64,000 nucleotides of DNA, taken from Carposina sasakii (lineage: Eukaryota; Arthropoda; Insecta; Lepidoptera; Carposinidae). The stretch covers positions 14,694,001 to 14,758,000 of the forward strand of contig CP053148.1 of NCBI GenBank assembly GCA_014607495.2, read 5' to 3'. The notes under the pieces are model-generated. The model made no database searches. It was given only the letters and a program-made list of their open reading frames with translations, and was not told the origin of the DNA. Below, one piece after another: positions 1 through 12,250 of this stretch (its first letter is position 1; the number at the start of each line of letters is the position of its first letter). The position numbers and the translations under genes were made by a program.

Positions 1-1230
1 CCTCATTTCTGATTCGATCACGCAGAGAGATCCCAAGCATAGCTCTCCCCATCGCTCGCTGTGCGATCCTGAGCTTCTTTATGAGGCACATAGTTAGAGA
101 CCACGTCTCCGCGCCGTAGGTCATCACCGGCAGCACGCACTAGTTGAATACCTTCGTCTTTAAGGACTGGGGTATCTTGGACACAAATAAGCTTCGTAGT
201 TTCCCTAACGCTGCCCAGCCGAGTTGGATTCGCCGAGTTACCTCGTTCTCAAAGTTGGACTTACCTAGTTTGACCATCTGTCCCAGGTAAACATACTCGT
301 CAAAAACTTCAAGCATCGAGCTCCCAACCAGTATAGGAGTGGGCGGCACATGGACATGATCTTCGTCTTGTCCATGTTCATCTTCAGGCCCACCTTTTGG
401 GAGATATGATTGAGGCCATCGAGCATTGTGGTTAGATCCTTCAGCGATTCTGCCTTGACCACGATGTCGTCTGCAAACTGAAGGTGAGTGATGTATTCGC
501 CATTGATATTGATGCTGAGTCCTTTCCATTCGAGAAGCTTAAAGGCGTCTTCCACTGCATTGGTGAAGAGCTTCGGAGAAATAACATCTCCTTGTCTCAC
601 TCCCCTCTGCAAAGAAGTCATCAAACCTGCGAGCAAATGATTCGTGATTACCTTTGAAAACAACTTGTAGACATGGCTCAGAAGCGAGATGGGTCTATAG
701 TTCTTCAGCAAGGCTTTATCGCCTTTTTTAAAGAACAGCACCACCACACTTCTGCTCCATGCTTCCGGCGTTACGCCTTCGAGCAGGACAGAATTGAAGA
801 GCCTCTGGAGGACCTTCAGTACCGGAGTTCCACCCGCTCTTAGAAGCTCTGATGTAATTCCATCGTCGCCCTGCGCTTTGTTGTTTTTGAGTTGTTTGAG
901 GGCAGTCCTAATCTCGTACAGGCTGATATCCGGGATGTCTTCAGTATATTGTTGGGTGAGCTTGGCTCTTGGGTCTTGGCCTAATCTAACAGGTTTAGCG
1001 ACCGAGGTATATACCTGTCCATAGAACCTTTCAATCTCCCTTAGCACCTCTGGTATGGTAGACGCTACACTGCCGTCCTCTGTCTTCAGATTCGTCAACT
1101 GGCTCTACCCAATAGATAATTCTCTTGCGAACACTTTGGAGCCTTGGTTTCGCTCTATTGTTTCAGCGTCATCAGAGGACTGCAGAGACATTGCGCACTT
1201 TTCCGCCATGAGGTTGAGGGTATGATCAGA
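1..1230 (-). mobile_element. RTE-type LINE fragment (reverse transcriptase), decayed
   Basis: The minus strand encodes a non-LTR reverse transcriptase: LKNNKAQGDDGITSELL, FFKKGDKALLKNYRPISLLS, RGVRQGDVISPKLF and HLQFADDIVV, then a C-terminal piece near 1-120 reading AMGRAMLGISLRDRIRNE. The join NHLLA-GLMTSLQRG lacks the stretch normally between them, including catalytic motif A. At least one frameshift separates the C-terminal part, so it is inactive. The element continues off the left edge. Confidence 0.85.
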
Positions 1231-1286
1231 TCAGATTTGTAAATTTTTCTACTATTAATATTGATTAATTTTAAAAATTACGTTAA

Positions 1287-1580
1287 TCTTCTAATATATA
1301 AAATTCTCGTGTCACGGTGTTAGAAGTTAAACTCCTCCGAAACGGCTCGACCGATTTTCGTAAATCTTAGCATGCATATCGGTTAGGGTAGAGAATCGGA
1401 CAACATCTATTTTTCATCCCCCTAAATATTAAGGGTGGTCCACCCCAATTTTTTTTTTATTTTTTTTTTTACAAAATGTTTTATTTTTATTTTTTTATGA
1501 TACAGCATACAAAAATACATACAAAAATGAATTCATCAACCCCTTTTACATGGCAAAACAACGTTTGCCGGGTCAGCTAG
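1287..1580 (+). mobile_element. Helitron-like non-autonomous element
   Basis: Begins TCTTCTAATATATAAAATTC, contains the CCGAAACGGCTCGACCGATT block and ends GGGTCAGCTAG, i.e. a TC start and a CTAG end before T. It is related to the elements at 4649-4831 and 24538-24727. Assignment to Helitrons rests on the termini only. Confidence 0.55.
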
Positions 1581-1727
1581 TTATTTTATATATTTCAAGA
1601 AATGGTACTTATGTTTTAAAGGTTTACTAATAGTTTAAACTTGGTCTCAAATGGACTTTCTATTACATCGAAATTTTATTTTATTTTTAAGATACCTAGG
1701 TGACTTGCACGTTTACCACTTAGTGTG

Positions 1728-1825
1728 GTGGGACCATGGGTATAAATTAATTACCCGTAGTCCCACTGGCGAACATTGCTCAGAACGGTGGGGCTACGGG
1801 GAAAAAAATTATCCGTGGTCCCACC
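1728..1825. repeat. Two adjacent imperfect hairpins
   Basis: GTGGGACCATGGGTA pairs with TACCCGTAGTCCCAC (1728-1766). A second unit, GGTGGGGCTACGGGG to ATCCGTGGTCCCACC, pairs similarly (1787-1825). The two units look like diverged copies of one palindrome. Confidence 0.5.
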
Positions 1826-2049
1826 AGGGGGACATGTTGGGGGGACCACGCGTAATAGTCGCTTCCCTCACCACACCGTCTCTCTTCTCTGCTTCCTTAC
1901 TATCGATACATATAAGAATTAGAAATTATCTTATTAATTATCGCAAAGATCAAGCTGCAAAAGACATCTCTAGTGGAAAAGCAGCCTTTCGCAAAGCACA
2001 AAGAGACTTTTGCAGATATATCTTCTCATGAAACTTTGAAGCTCTAAAG

Positions 2050-3810
2050 TGACCGCAAATTAACTATTTGTGCATTTGAGACTTACCTACTTTGGCATTC
2101 ACAGTGGACTTTTGTCATCTAAGCCACTCCCACTTGAGTAGGTATAGTTTTTGTCATTGGCAAAAAGTTTGTCCAGTAATTTAGGAAGATTAAAAATTCA
2201 GCTCTATTTGCAAACTCAGAAAAGAGTGTAAAACAAAGGAGTGTGTTTATAAGAAAAGACAATAACCATAATGTAAACATTTTTAATGTTAGTTGCATTT
2301 TGTTCAAAGACAGCAGCAAAGAAAATGGAGAGTGGTTATATAATAGACAGTTCTTATATAATAGACAGGTTCATTAAAATAGTAATATTACTTATCTAAT
2401 AGAACTTTATCGTATTATCAGTACGTTTAGCATCATCACTTACACAGTTGTAGAATGTAAACTTATTTTGAAAAAAAAAAATCAATAAAATCTTAGCTGA
2501 GCTAAATATATACCTATAACAAACACATTTAATGCACGTATAATTTCATTATTATTTTTATTATTAAATATTTATATATTGTAATTACCATTACTTATAA
2601 TTACCATTATATAAGTAATTCACGCTATCATTGCTCGTATGATTATGAAATCACTGCAGAAAAAAAGCTTCTTAAATGCCACCACTTGAAACAAATCTAC
2701 GAGATATTACAGAATAAAATTTAAATTTTTTATGTTATTCGGCTTAAATACAAACTAAATATACCTACTTGCTTAAAAATAGGTGATAAAAAATAGATCG
2801 GCAGTGAAATATCTTCATTATGTCTTATCAGAAACAATCAGTTTTGGCACATTATGGACGTAACAAACACTGAAATAAGATATTACTAATACGAAAAAAA
2901 AAACGGAAACGTGAAAATGGCTGCAAATCGATGCAAGGGTGACATTGATTAGTAAAATATCCTAACTACAATATCCTAGTCATTTCTTATGGCACCAATT
3001 GCTCACACAGAGCTCCTTTTATACATACATACGCAATTTCACCTTTTGTAAAATAGATCAAATATCTAAGTACATAGTATACTATGATATAAGTATTGTC
3101 GTGAGGAAAGGTTGTCGTTGGGCGTTTAGTGGACTGGATAGTATTTATATAAACATCGCAAGAGTTTGACCGTGAATAACTTTTTTTAAACATTTCATTT
3201 ATTGTAATCACCCGAAACAATAGTTTAATAAGTATACTTTATCATTTGGTCTATCTTATTTACTTAAAATTCTATTTTAACTACGTATATCGTATGTTGA
3301 TATAATAGACTTCAGTCACATATCGTCTGCCCGCGCCCAACATGATCGATAAACTCTTAAAAAATTTCACAACTCCTGAATCCGATAAATATTTGACTAA
3401 AGAACAATCAAAGGAATATCGGCTTAATCAATCGATTGACAAAACTTACTAAACTAAGGTTAAGCTCTTAACTAATATTGTGAAAAAGACCAGAATCTTC
3501 TCACAGCGTCCTGGAAAGAAAATAAAAATTAGTAATAAAAAAACAATCTGCGTGGGATCAAAATGCTGGTAGATGTAAAAAAAACACTTTACAAAAAACT
3601 CGATCATTATAGCTATCTAAATAAATTGTTTAAGTAGGTAAGCTTCCTATTATTTTTGTAACGATTATTGTTTTATTCATTTGCAAAATGATAAAAACAA
3701 TCTTTAAGTACCAAACCAATTAATTTTAATTGGAGATTTGAGAAAAATCTATTGTATAAATTGATATGCAATATTTTTATAGGTAGAACGGAAAAACGAA
3801 ATGGCAATAA
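2050..3810. other. AT-rich DNA without recognised gene
   Basis: Low-complexity AT-rich sequence. The short open frames here have no recognisable motif and I see no repeat with clear ends. Confidence 0.5.
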
Positions 3811-3816
3811 TGATAT

Positions 3817-3983
3817 AGGGCCGATTTTTCAAACTGTAAGGAAGCCTATATGAAGGATGAATACTGTGTTTCTCTGAAACTCATCAAGAAGAGGTAGCAT
3901 CAACAACATTATCCTTCCTCCATTCCTTCCATTATCCAGCATCCTACATATAAGCTATCTGAGCAAATGAAAATTCGGCCTTT
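3817..3983. mobile_element. Small MITE
   Basis: About 167 bp bounded by inverted ends AGGGCCGATTTTTCA and TGAAAATTCGGCCTTT, two mismatches at most in the core. No coding capacity. Probably a DNA-transposon derivative; the superfamily is unknown. Confidence 0.5.
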
Positions 3984-4648
3984 AGGTGCCTACTACAAAA
4001 AAATTAAGGAACTAATAACATTATACCCACCCTTTAAATATCCTCGTATAAATTAACCATGGAAGAATTAAGTTAATTAGCTTTTCAAATTAGACAAAGT
4101 ATATTAGTATTGGTATTAGTAAATATAGGCTAAATGTCCTGAGCCGAGTTTCTGAGTTGTAATACTTCGGAGGCCTCCTGTACACCTCAGAGTCTTCAAC
4201 AATAGGGTAAATGTCGGTGAGCAGAACACTACGGAATCCATTGCAGCGTGAAAATTAGGGTTAGAATGGTTAGTGTTTATAAGTTAAAATCTCTGGCATG
4301 TAAATTTAGACAACAGCTAACAACAAAGGTTACATTATAAAGCGGACGAATGTCTGGAAAAAAACCAAAATGTCTATAATTCTAAAACAGTTCTGAGATA
4401 ATAATATAGGTACTTATATAATACCATGTGTGGGAAGGGTGCTCGAGACCTTTCCAGAGAAGATTTTTAATAAAAATATATTTCTAGTTATTGCACAACG
4501 AATATACGAATTAGATACAAGGCAAATAATATTTACATAGAATAGAAATTATTGTCAACACCGGTTGCTGCAGTTTTTGGCGATCCGCAATGCAATCGCT
4601 ACGTGGTCTGGTGGCGGCGGAACCCAGTCACTACATTACTCCCCCATA

Positions 4649-4831
4649 TCTCTAATATATAAAATTCTCGTGTCACAGTGTTAGTTACCATACTCCGAAA
4701 CGGCTTGACCGATTATTATGAAATTTTATATGCATATTCAATAGGTCTGAGAATCGGCTACTATCTATTTTTCATACCCCTCCCACGCAATAAGCGACGT
4801 CCACGCGAGCGGAGCCGCGGGCAACAGCTAG
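4649..4831 (+). mobile_element. Helitron-like non-autonomous element
   Basis: Starts TCTCTAATATATAAAATTC and ends GGGCAACAGCTAG (CTAG), with a CCGAAACGGCTTGACCGATT block inside. A shorter relative of the copy at 1287. Confidence 0.6.
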
Positions 4832-5299
4832 TAATAATATAAAAATCGATAAAAGTCACAGGAGCGAGTGAGCAATGTATGGGTATAATGAATGACACCT
4901 AGTGCAACTGGTACTTGTCTCGCCCGACTATGATTACAGCACCTAAAGCTGTTTACAATCGCGTTTCGGGTTACTTGAGCGGATATAAGAGAAAATATAA
5001 ATCATCGTTATTACAAAATAATTTCAATTGGATTCTTAACCATTTAGTTCAAAATATCTAGAAATAGTTCATATCATAAATATAAACGCGATCATAAATT
5101 AAATTACGGACCGAGTTCTGTCGAGCAAACGGAATATTATTTCCCGTTTATCCTTGATTCCTTTTCATTTCATTGCACCAATACAGAAAATCTGCGAATA
5201 ATATTTATCATTCGAGCTGGTTCTTATATTGAATTTAGCCAAATGAAAAATCGATTTATCTTCTGTAGTTGCACAAATATTTAAGTTCGTTATTTAGAA

Positions 5300-5359
5300 T
5301 TCTTCTTCTTCTTCAGCCTATTGCAGTCTACTGCTGGACTTAGGCCTCCCCCGGGGCAT
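5300..5359 (+). repeat. Fragment of AGTCCACTGCTGGAC dispersed repeat
   Basis: Contains CAGCCTATTGCAGTCTACTG followed by TTAGGCCTCCCCCGGGG. Truncated; longer copies lie at 6984, 27450 and 58709. Confidence 0.7.
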
Positions 5360-5464
5360 ATTTATTTCGAATAGTTAGCACAAATTCGGTAATTAGATAT
5401 CCGAATGATCGATAATTTTGTTGTCGTGTGGTATTCATAAAAAAAATTACGATTAAATAGAGCT

Positions 5465-5680
5465 ATTTCACCGACTTCAAAAAAGAGTCGTCTTCGATTC
5501 GCCTGTGTGTTTTTTTTACTTTTTTTATGTGTTACCTCAGAGCTTCGTCATTTATGTTTCATGACTGTGTTTTCGATATGGGGTAGCCATAACTGCAGGA
5601 TAACAAAGTAGATGCCAGAACCACGTTTCGAATTTCGGAAAATCTTTTTTATCGGATGCCTACGCCATACAAAGAAGGTT
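5465..5680 (+). repeat. Dispersed repeats (ACCGACTTCAAAAA and GGGGTAGCCATAACTGCAGG types)
   Basis: The first part matches the common arthropod ACCGACTTCAAAAAA repeat also at 62151. The second part (about 5570-5640) resembles the repeat at 13330 and 21130. Confidence 0.45.
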
Positions 5681-5689
5681 TAGTTTAGG

Positions 5690-6980
5690 CTGTGCGTAGA
5701 TCCGTTAGTCATCTATTCTATTCTATATATAGAATTGAATAATATTTTCATCGGACCATTGTGTATTGACTATTGGTTCCGCAAAACTGAATTTGCATGG
5801 CATTTAAATGTATGCAAACAATTTTCTCGTAATTTTTACCCATTGTTTCTGAATTGCGCGCCTATTTAAAAAAAATGGAATGTAATGAAATGCTTATAAT
5901 TTTCTCACACACAAAGTTATTACTATATTTACCTAATCGCTTAGGCGTAAAGTATCGTGCTATTATATTTTAAGTGAAGATTCTATTTAGGTCCTTAATG
6001 AAAAATCTATGCAGCTGTACTTGCGACCAACCGTTTGTAGTAAATAAAGCTCATGATATCAAATTCATCGATACTGTGACCTAAACAAGAATAGAATCGT
6101 AAAGTAATCTGAAACTTATTTATTGTTCATGGATTGATTCGTGAGTAATGGTCAATGGTAAAAAAATCCCTTGAGCTGAGGGAGGTGACGGTAAAAAAAA
6201 GGTAGGTAGGAAAACATAGGTGGGAGATGTAGCTCTCTTCACAGTATCGAGATATTATGTTAATTTAGTTTATCTGAAAATCCCTCAAAACAATTTTATT
6301 ATTTTTTTAATATATAGGTGCTATTATTATTATAGCTTCGGTTTCTACCACAGGCTCAATGCAAGGTGTTTTGACTCTACACTTGATATATAAAGATACA
6401 TATAACCCATGAAACAAGTATAAAAGAGGAGGTGAGACTATGAACTGAGTCGTGTGGCAATCGTGAGGCCATAACGTCATGATACGGGCGGAGCTTCAGC
6501 GCCAATGTAACGCAGTAGCTGTAACCACACGTTTGTGCTCCGAAATGTAACCGTATTAAAATTACAAAGAGACTAGCGCTTTTATCAGGGTACTTTTTTA
6601 CTAAAACGTAGTATAATATTGCCATCTAGTGATGATTAATTGCACTAGTAAAACAATCTTGAACCTTATTGATATGAGCAAGAAGTTTGACTAGTCACTA
6701 CAAGGTGGTTTCTATGTAAATGGGCAGGGCTACAGTCTTCAATGCTCCCCTTGTCCCATACTTCACCCCCGCTCCATGGCACACTATTTTTGTATGAAAA
6801 TATACTTAGCCGCTACTCGTCTTTTATTTCTTCTCCATGATACTCGTATAACCTCATCAACTTAAACAAAAAAATTAACAGACTGCATAAAATTTGACTC
6901 AGTGTTACTCTCACGACTAAGACGAATCTACTCATACCTTTCTAACGCGACAAATGCGACGAGCCGTTTAGGCTCTAGTG
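5690..6980. other. Intergenic AT-rich DNA, nothing recognised
   Basis: Short open frames without motifs on both strands. No clear terminal repeats. Confidence 0.45.
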
Positions 6981-6983
6981 CGT

Positions 6984-7255
6984 GCCAAAGAAATCATCAT
7001 CATCATCAGCCTATTACAGTCCACTGCTGGACGTAGGCCTCCCCCGGGGTACGCCACAAGACTGCCATGTGGGGTATTTGCCCATAGTCACCACGCTGGG
7101 CAGGCGGGTTGGTGACCGCAGTTTGTATTTTGGACTATGTTGTCAACATGGGAGGCGCTGCTGCCCACCTCCCGGAAACCCTTAATCGCCTTGTACGATA
7201 CCCACGGGCAGACATGGGGTGGTACGAATTCTACTCTGCCGGCACCACGCGGCCA
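6984..7255 (+). repeat. AGTCCACTGCTGGAC dispersed repeat, near full copy
   Basis: Longest copy in the window, running from CAGTCCACTGCTGGACGTAG through GGGCAGGCGGGTTGGTGACC to GCCGGCACCACGCGGCC. Short open frames inside are by-products of the repeat. Other copies: 5300, 12130, 20515, 27450, 37664, 58709. Confidence 0.75.
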
Positions 7256-7848
7256 AAGAAATATACATACATATATATAAACACGAAAAATATAATCGTC
7301 CTTCTGGCGCTGTCGAGTAACAAATAAGAGTAACTTTTCAACGGTTGAATGTGATTGAAGGTTTAGTGAAGGATTCATGAAATAGGTGAGAGTACTCAGA
7401 GTTCAGTTAGAGCGAAATAAAAATGGACCGATTTCAAAAATTCTTTCACCGTTAGAATCCTTATTGGACCCGGATGAACATAGGCTATAGGGTTTCGCAT
7501 AATTTCCTCTGGGCTGGAATAAATATGAATTAAAAACAAAAAAAAAACCATTTGACGCATGGAGGCGTAGAAAGAGTATAGGTATAGAATCTGTCTTTCT
7601 TCCTTCTCATTCGCACAGGAAAAGAAAAGGAAACAGCTAATTGCTTGTGACAAAGGGAGACAAAGCTTGTCATTTTTTGTCCCTCATAGAATGGCCAGAT
7701 TTTCAAGATTTTAGGAATTCATTATCACAACAAACTTTGACATTTGTAATAAGTTCGACAATGAATATGAAATTTATTAAAATTTTATCCAAACAAATGA
7801 AATATTACATTATTTGTTATAATAAATTAAATTTTACCAAAGTCTACA

Positions 7849-7919
7849 ATGGTGCGTTGCAGTGTTTTAAGCTGTACAAGTAATAACGGTAGAAAAACAG
7901 ATGGATTGTCTTTTCACAA
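7849..7919 (+). CDS. Possible first exon of a THAP zinc-finger protein
   Basis: ATG opens MVRCSVLSCTSNN and the exon ends in GLSFHK at a perfect splice donor GTAAGC. The C-x4-C spacing just after Met and the SFHK motif are the hallmark start of a THAP domain, a DNA-binding C2CH finger found in host regulators and in P-element-type transposases. Read through, the frame stops at TAA inside the donor, so splicing is needed. I did not find the second exon with the remaining Cys/His, so this could be a live gene, a domesticated transposase, or a relic. Confidence 0.5.
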
Positions 7920-8228
7920 GTAAGCGATTCACTTTTTATGTTATATCAGTTATAAAATCAATGTTGACTTGCTGTGTCTTTTTGCTTAAGCATCATCTCG
8001 TGTTTCAAGAGCTAAATTCATGTGAAGTGAAGGTTTTCCGATCAATAACATAATCTAAAACATTAAATTAAAATTCATAACCTAAAAAGAAAATAAACAA
8101 TAACTTTCTTTGGTGTTGCTAAGTTACCGATGTGTATTTCCCCAGTATTGGGAGTTTTGTTTTCGGTAGGTACCTATTATGAATTTGTTTTACGTCTAAG
8201 CGACAAAAAATCATCTGATGTCGAAAGC

Positions 8229-8903
8229 CTTCAAAGGACAATGCAAATGTTTATATGGACTCTGGTACTCGCTCCATAAGGGTTCTGCGATTCATTTTTA
8301 GAAAGTTATTAACTTACAGAATAATAGTTTTGGAACACTTTTTCTTTATTTATCTGTCCGAAATAAAAAATACCATACTACTAAAAGAAGTATGTCTGCT
8401 ATTCATCACATTTTGGTGGTTATACTTTAATTCTATATAGTCAGTTTTTAGAGTTCCGTGGCCAAATGACGAAAATGGAACCCTTATAGTTTCGTCATGT
8501 CTGTATGTCTGTCTGTCCGTCCGTATGTCACAATTTTTATATAAAAATTACATTAAATAAAAGAAAAAATGGAGCTCCTCATACATGGGATTGTAAGTAT
8601 TTTTTTTTATCATACCTATTCGTCTGACATGTCTATAGATATAATATAGAGGCCTTTAAAAATGAAATAGAGGTATAAAAATTCTTTACTTGTGAGCTTT
8701 TTCTCTGTATTTAATTTTGAAATATTGCCTATCTTTCTATGGGAGCACATTTTGTAATGTTTTTTTTAAACGTAAATATCGAGTGGCGGCGCTAGTAGTA
8801 GAGCCTATTTTGCCTTAATACCTTTCTAAAAATGTGTCTCGCAACACTATTAGAGTGGGTACCAGAGTCCATACAAACATTCGCATTGTCCCTTTATACT
8901 GAA
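8229..8903. mobile_element. TIR element, non-autonomous
   Basis: Left end AAAGGACAATGCAAATGTTT then ATGGACTCTGGTAC; right end is the inverted counterpart GTACCAGAGTCCATACAAAC then GCATTGTCCCTTT, roughly 38 bp with few mismatches. The interior contains a repeat with GGAACCCTTATAGTTTCGTC and CTGTCTGTCCGTCC. No transposase is seen. It lies about 300 bp downstream of the THAP-like exon. Confidence 0.65.
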
Positions 8904-9559
8904 ATAGCCTGAGGATGGACGTAGGTTACTTTTTATTCAGAAGCCGGTTTGGCTTTTGCCAAATGGTAAATATTTTAATTATTTATTAATAATATAGGTT
9001 TGCGGTATAGTAAGTGTGTCGTCAGTAGTAGGTAGGTACTTTGCTAATGTTGGAATTAATATGTAACTTATTTAGGTAATAAAGACTGTTTCTTAAAAAT
9101 ATTATTTATTTTATATACATTATTTAAATTGGATTGAATTTAAGTATATGTTTAAGTGTAACTGTCAGAATCGACTATACATTGTCTCTATTTCTTGTTA
9201 GTAGTAAAAGTTCAAACACGATGTTAACTTTAAAAATTGGTGATCTCGCAAGACCTTCGAGAGACCCTAGGAGGGCAATCGCGCTATTGTTGAACTCATT
9301 TACCAAAGCTGGACCACTGTTGTTATGCAAATTTCGTATCGCGAAGAATTTCGCGCGAAACATTCAGTTGAAAAGTAAAAACGTCACTTAGCGCGATTGG
9401 CCTTCTGATACTTTGTATGCAAAAGGTTCTTCTCGAAATGTAAGCTAAATAAGATAGGTACATCGCAAGTGATTGGGCACTTTTCCTTTTACTGGTAACC
9501 CTAAATTTCTATCTTCTCTATCAGTTCTATCCACAGACAAAATATTCCGTCCCTGTCGG

Positions 9560-9960
9560 CGGCGGATTCGGCGGGAAAAGCTGGAAGGGTGCGGGTGTAA
9601 TTTTCTTGTGAAAATCAAAATTAATTTGTAAATGGCTTGCATGTGTCCGTAAAGTGATGTTTTCTGGTAGATAAGTTATATTTTGTTTGCTTGTGATGTG
9701 AATCTACTGCGTATGCATGGTTTTATACGCAGTTAAGCCATGTAAAACTTTAGTCTGAATACCATCTCTTCATGGGCTCATGTTAGTTATTTCTGCAATT
9801 AATTTTGATTTCGACTAATTTTACATCCATTCTTGAGGATTTTCCCGACGTTTCTATTCATGATCATCATTATCATCCATCATAAATTCAGAAATCATTT
9901 ACTAAAGACAATGGCTGTATAGGCTTAGTTCCCATTGCCTTTCCTTCGGAATAAAAAAAA
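9560..9960 (-). mobile_element. Fragment of the Helitron-like A/B family
   Basis: Shares CGGCGGGAAAAGCTGGAAGG and the following 300 bp with copy B near 18820-19210, in the same orientation. It also pairs as an inverted repeat with about 10310-10705 in copy A. Confidence 0.6.
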
Positions 9961-10016
9961 AAAAAAAAACCTGTCGGCGGCCCGCTAGCTAGCTGTCTAT
10001 AAGATTCATAATCAAA

Positions 10017-11992
10017 GCATGGAGGTATAAGTTTGACATACACCATAGAATAACAAGTCCCCAGAAGGAGTCATCAATGACAGATGTATTCCGAGTAGTG
10101 AAGCAAAAACGAGTCAAAAATCCCGCATCTTCCGCTTATCTTACCCGCTGATTGTTGCCAAATCGATAAATATTATCAGTTTTTTAGTTCCAGTAAATAG
10201 GTTGTAAAAATTTGACATACTAAAAAGTTGCTTCAAAAGTGTCCTTGATCACGGGTTCTGGGAATTTATTATTCTGTGACGTACAGATGATTTTTTTGTT
10301 TTTTTTTTGTTTAGTTTATCCCGAAGGTAAGGCAAGGGGAACTAAGCCCATACAGCCATTGTCTTTAGTGAATGATTTCTGAATTTATGATGTATGATAA
10401 TGATGATGATGAATGGAAACGTCGGGAAAATCCTCAAGAACAAGTGTAAAGTAAGTCAAAATGAAAAATAATTGCAACAACTTACATGGGCCCATGAAGA
10501 GGTCGTATTCTGGCTAAAGTTTTATTCAGCTTACCTGCGTATAAAACCATGCACACGCACTAGATTCACATCACAAGTAATCAAAATATAACTTATCTAC
10601 CAGAAAACATCACTTTACGGACACATGCAAGCCATTTACAAATAATTTTTAATTTTTTCAAGAAAATTACACCTGCACCCTTCCAGCTTTTCCCGCCGAA
10701 TCACGTACAGATGACATGACACAACATGACAGATGAAATTTGTTTTTTTATTTTATTTGGTTTATCCAGAAGAAAGAGCATGAGGAATACAGCATCCATA
10801 CAGCCATTGTTTTTACTTGTACTGATGATTTCTGAATTTATGATGGATGATAACGATGATGAATGGAAATGTCGGGAAAATCCTCAAAAACGAGTATAAA
10901 ATTAGTCAAAATCAAAAAGAATTGCGAGAACAACATACCTACATGACCCCACGAAGAAACGGACACATACAAATAAATTTTAAATTTCACAAGTAAATTA
11001 CACCTACTCCCTTTTGGTGTTTATGTTCGTTAGGGGGTGTAAGAGAGTACGGACGGATTTCCCAAAATTCCTATGGGAACGGGGCAGAGAGGAATTCCAA
11101 GTTTTTATCGATATTTCCACTGTACCGGAACAAAAGCTTATTAAATAAGTATAAAAAATAAACCGTTTGACGTACACAGATGAAATTTGGTGTGTATGTT
11201 TGTTAAGGGGTGTAAAAGACCATTAAGAACGGGTTTCCCGAAATTCCAATGGGAATGGCACAAACAGAAATTTCAAGTTTTTACGAAAATCACATGACAT
11301 ATAGAGATGAAGTATGACAGGTATATTCGGTAGAGAGTGTAAGAAAGAACTGAGAACATATTTCCCGAAATTCCCACCGGAACAGAACAAACTGGAATAG
11401 AATTTTTTTAAGAAAACCTATATACCTATGAAGTTTAAATCGAAGATGTAAGTTCTTTCAGGACTGCTAGGGAGCATAAAGAACGGATTTCCCGTAATTC
11501 CCACGGGAACTGGACAAACGGGAATTCCCAATTTTAACGAAAACCATTAGACACAATATAATGATGAAATTAGGTAGGGATTGTGAGGAGGCACTGAGAA
11601 CGTATTGATAACTCGAAATTTCCACCTGAACGGGACAAACGGGAATTCCATTTTTTACGAAAACTGCTATAAATATAAAGCAGAAATCGGGCATGTATAT
11701 TCGTTAGGGAGTGCGAGGAAATACTAAAAACGGATTTCCCGAAATTCCCACGGGAACGGGACAAACGGGAATTCCCAATTTTTACGCAAATCACTTGACA
11801 CAAGAAGAATTTTTTCCATTTCTTTATTAATAATTTTATAACATAATTATGAAATATGACAGGTATATTCAATAGGGAGTGTTAGGAAGCACTGAGAATA
11901 TAATTCCCGAAATTCCCACGGGAATGGGACAAACGGGAATTCCAAATTTTAGAATATATGTACCGAAGCGAAGCGAGGGCGGGTCACTAGTG
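10017..11992 (+). mobile_element. Helitron-like element, copy A
   Basis: Ends GAGGGCGGGTCACTAG (CTAG terminus at 11989-11992). The body matches the reverse complement of copy B (17301-19618): the edges near 10050-10190 match 19340-19480, the AAACGTCGGGAAAATCCTCA block is shared, and both carry tandem units of about 125 bp. The 5' end is uncertain. A SINE 3' tail appears inserted near 11805-11848. Confidence 0.65.
11030..11975 (+). repeat. Tandem units of about 125 bp inside copy A (about 7)
   Basis: The motif CGAAATTCCCACGGGAACG recurs near 11062, 11238, 11364, 11490, 11612, 11737 and 11907, each followed by ACAAACGGGAATTCC and a TTTTACGAAAA block. The irregular spacing of 170-176 bp at the first and last steps reflects divergence and the inserted tail. 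Confidence 0.7.
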
Positions 11993-12129
11993 TAAAAATA
12001 TATTCACACTTTTACACGAACTAAAGGAATAACCGAGGTTGCCGACGACAAAGGGAGCTTAGTGAAGGAACTCTAAGACATTTTATACAAGGACGAACTG
12101 GTGTAAAAATAAAGCAGTGCCTTCTTTGT

Positions 12130-12250
12130 TGACAACATAGTCCGGAAATAACACCTGCTTAGTTTAGTGTCTATGGGCAAAATCCCCCCTATGGCTGCAC
12201 CCTCGTGACGCGTCCTGGGCGACGCCTACGTCCAGCAGTGGACTGCAATG
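12130..12250 (-). repeat. AGTCCACTGCTGGAC dispersed repeat
   Basis: Ends in CCTACGTCCAGCAGTGGACT on the plus strand. Diverged partial copy downstream of the perlecan 3' end. Confidence 0.65.

Noticed and set aside
1651..2031. 126-residue plus-strand open frame
   Set aside because: No motif, spans the GTGGGACCA hairpins and changes composition midway; probably chance.
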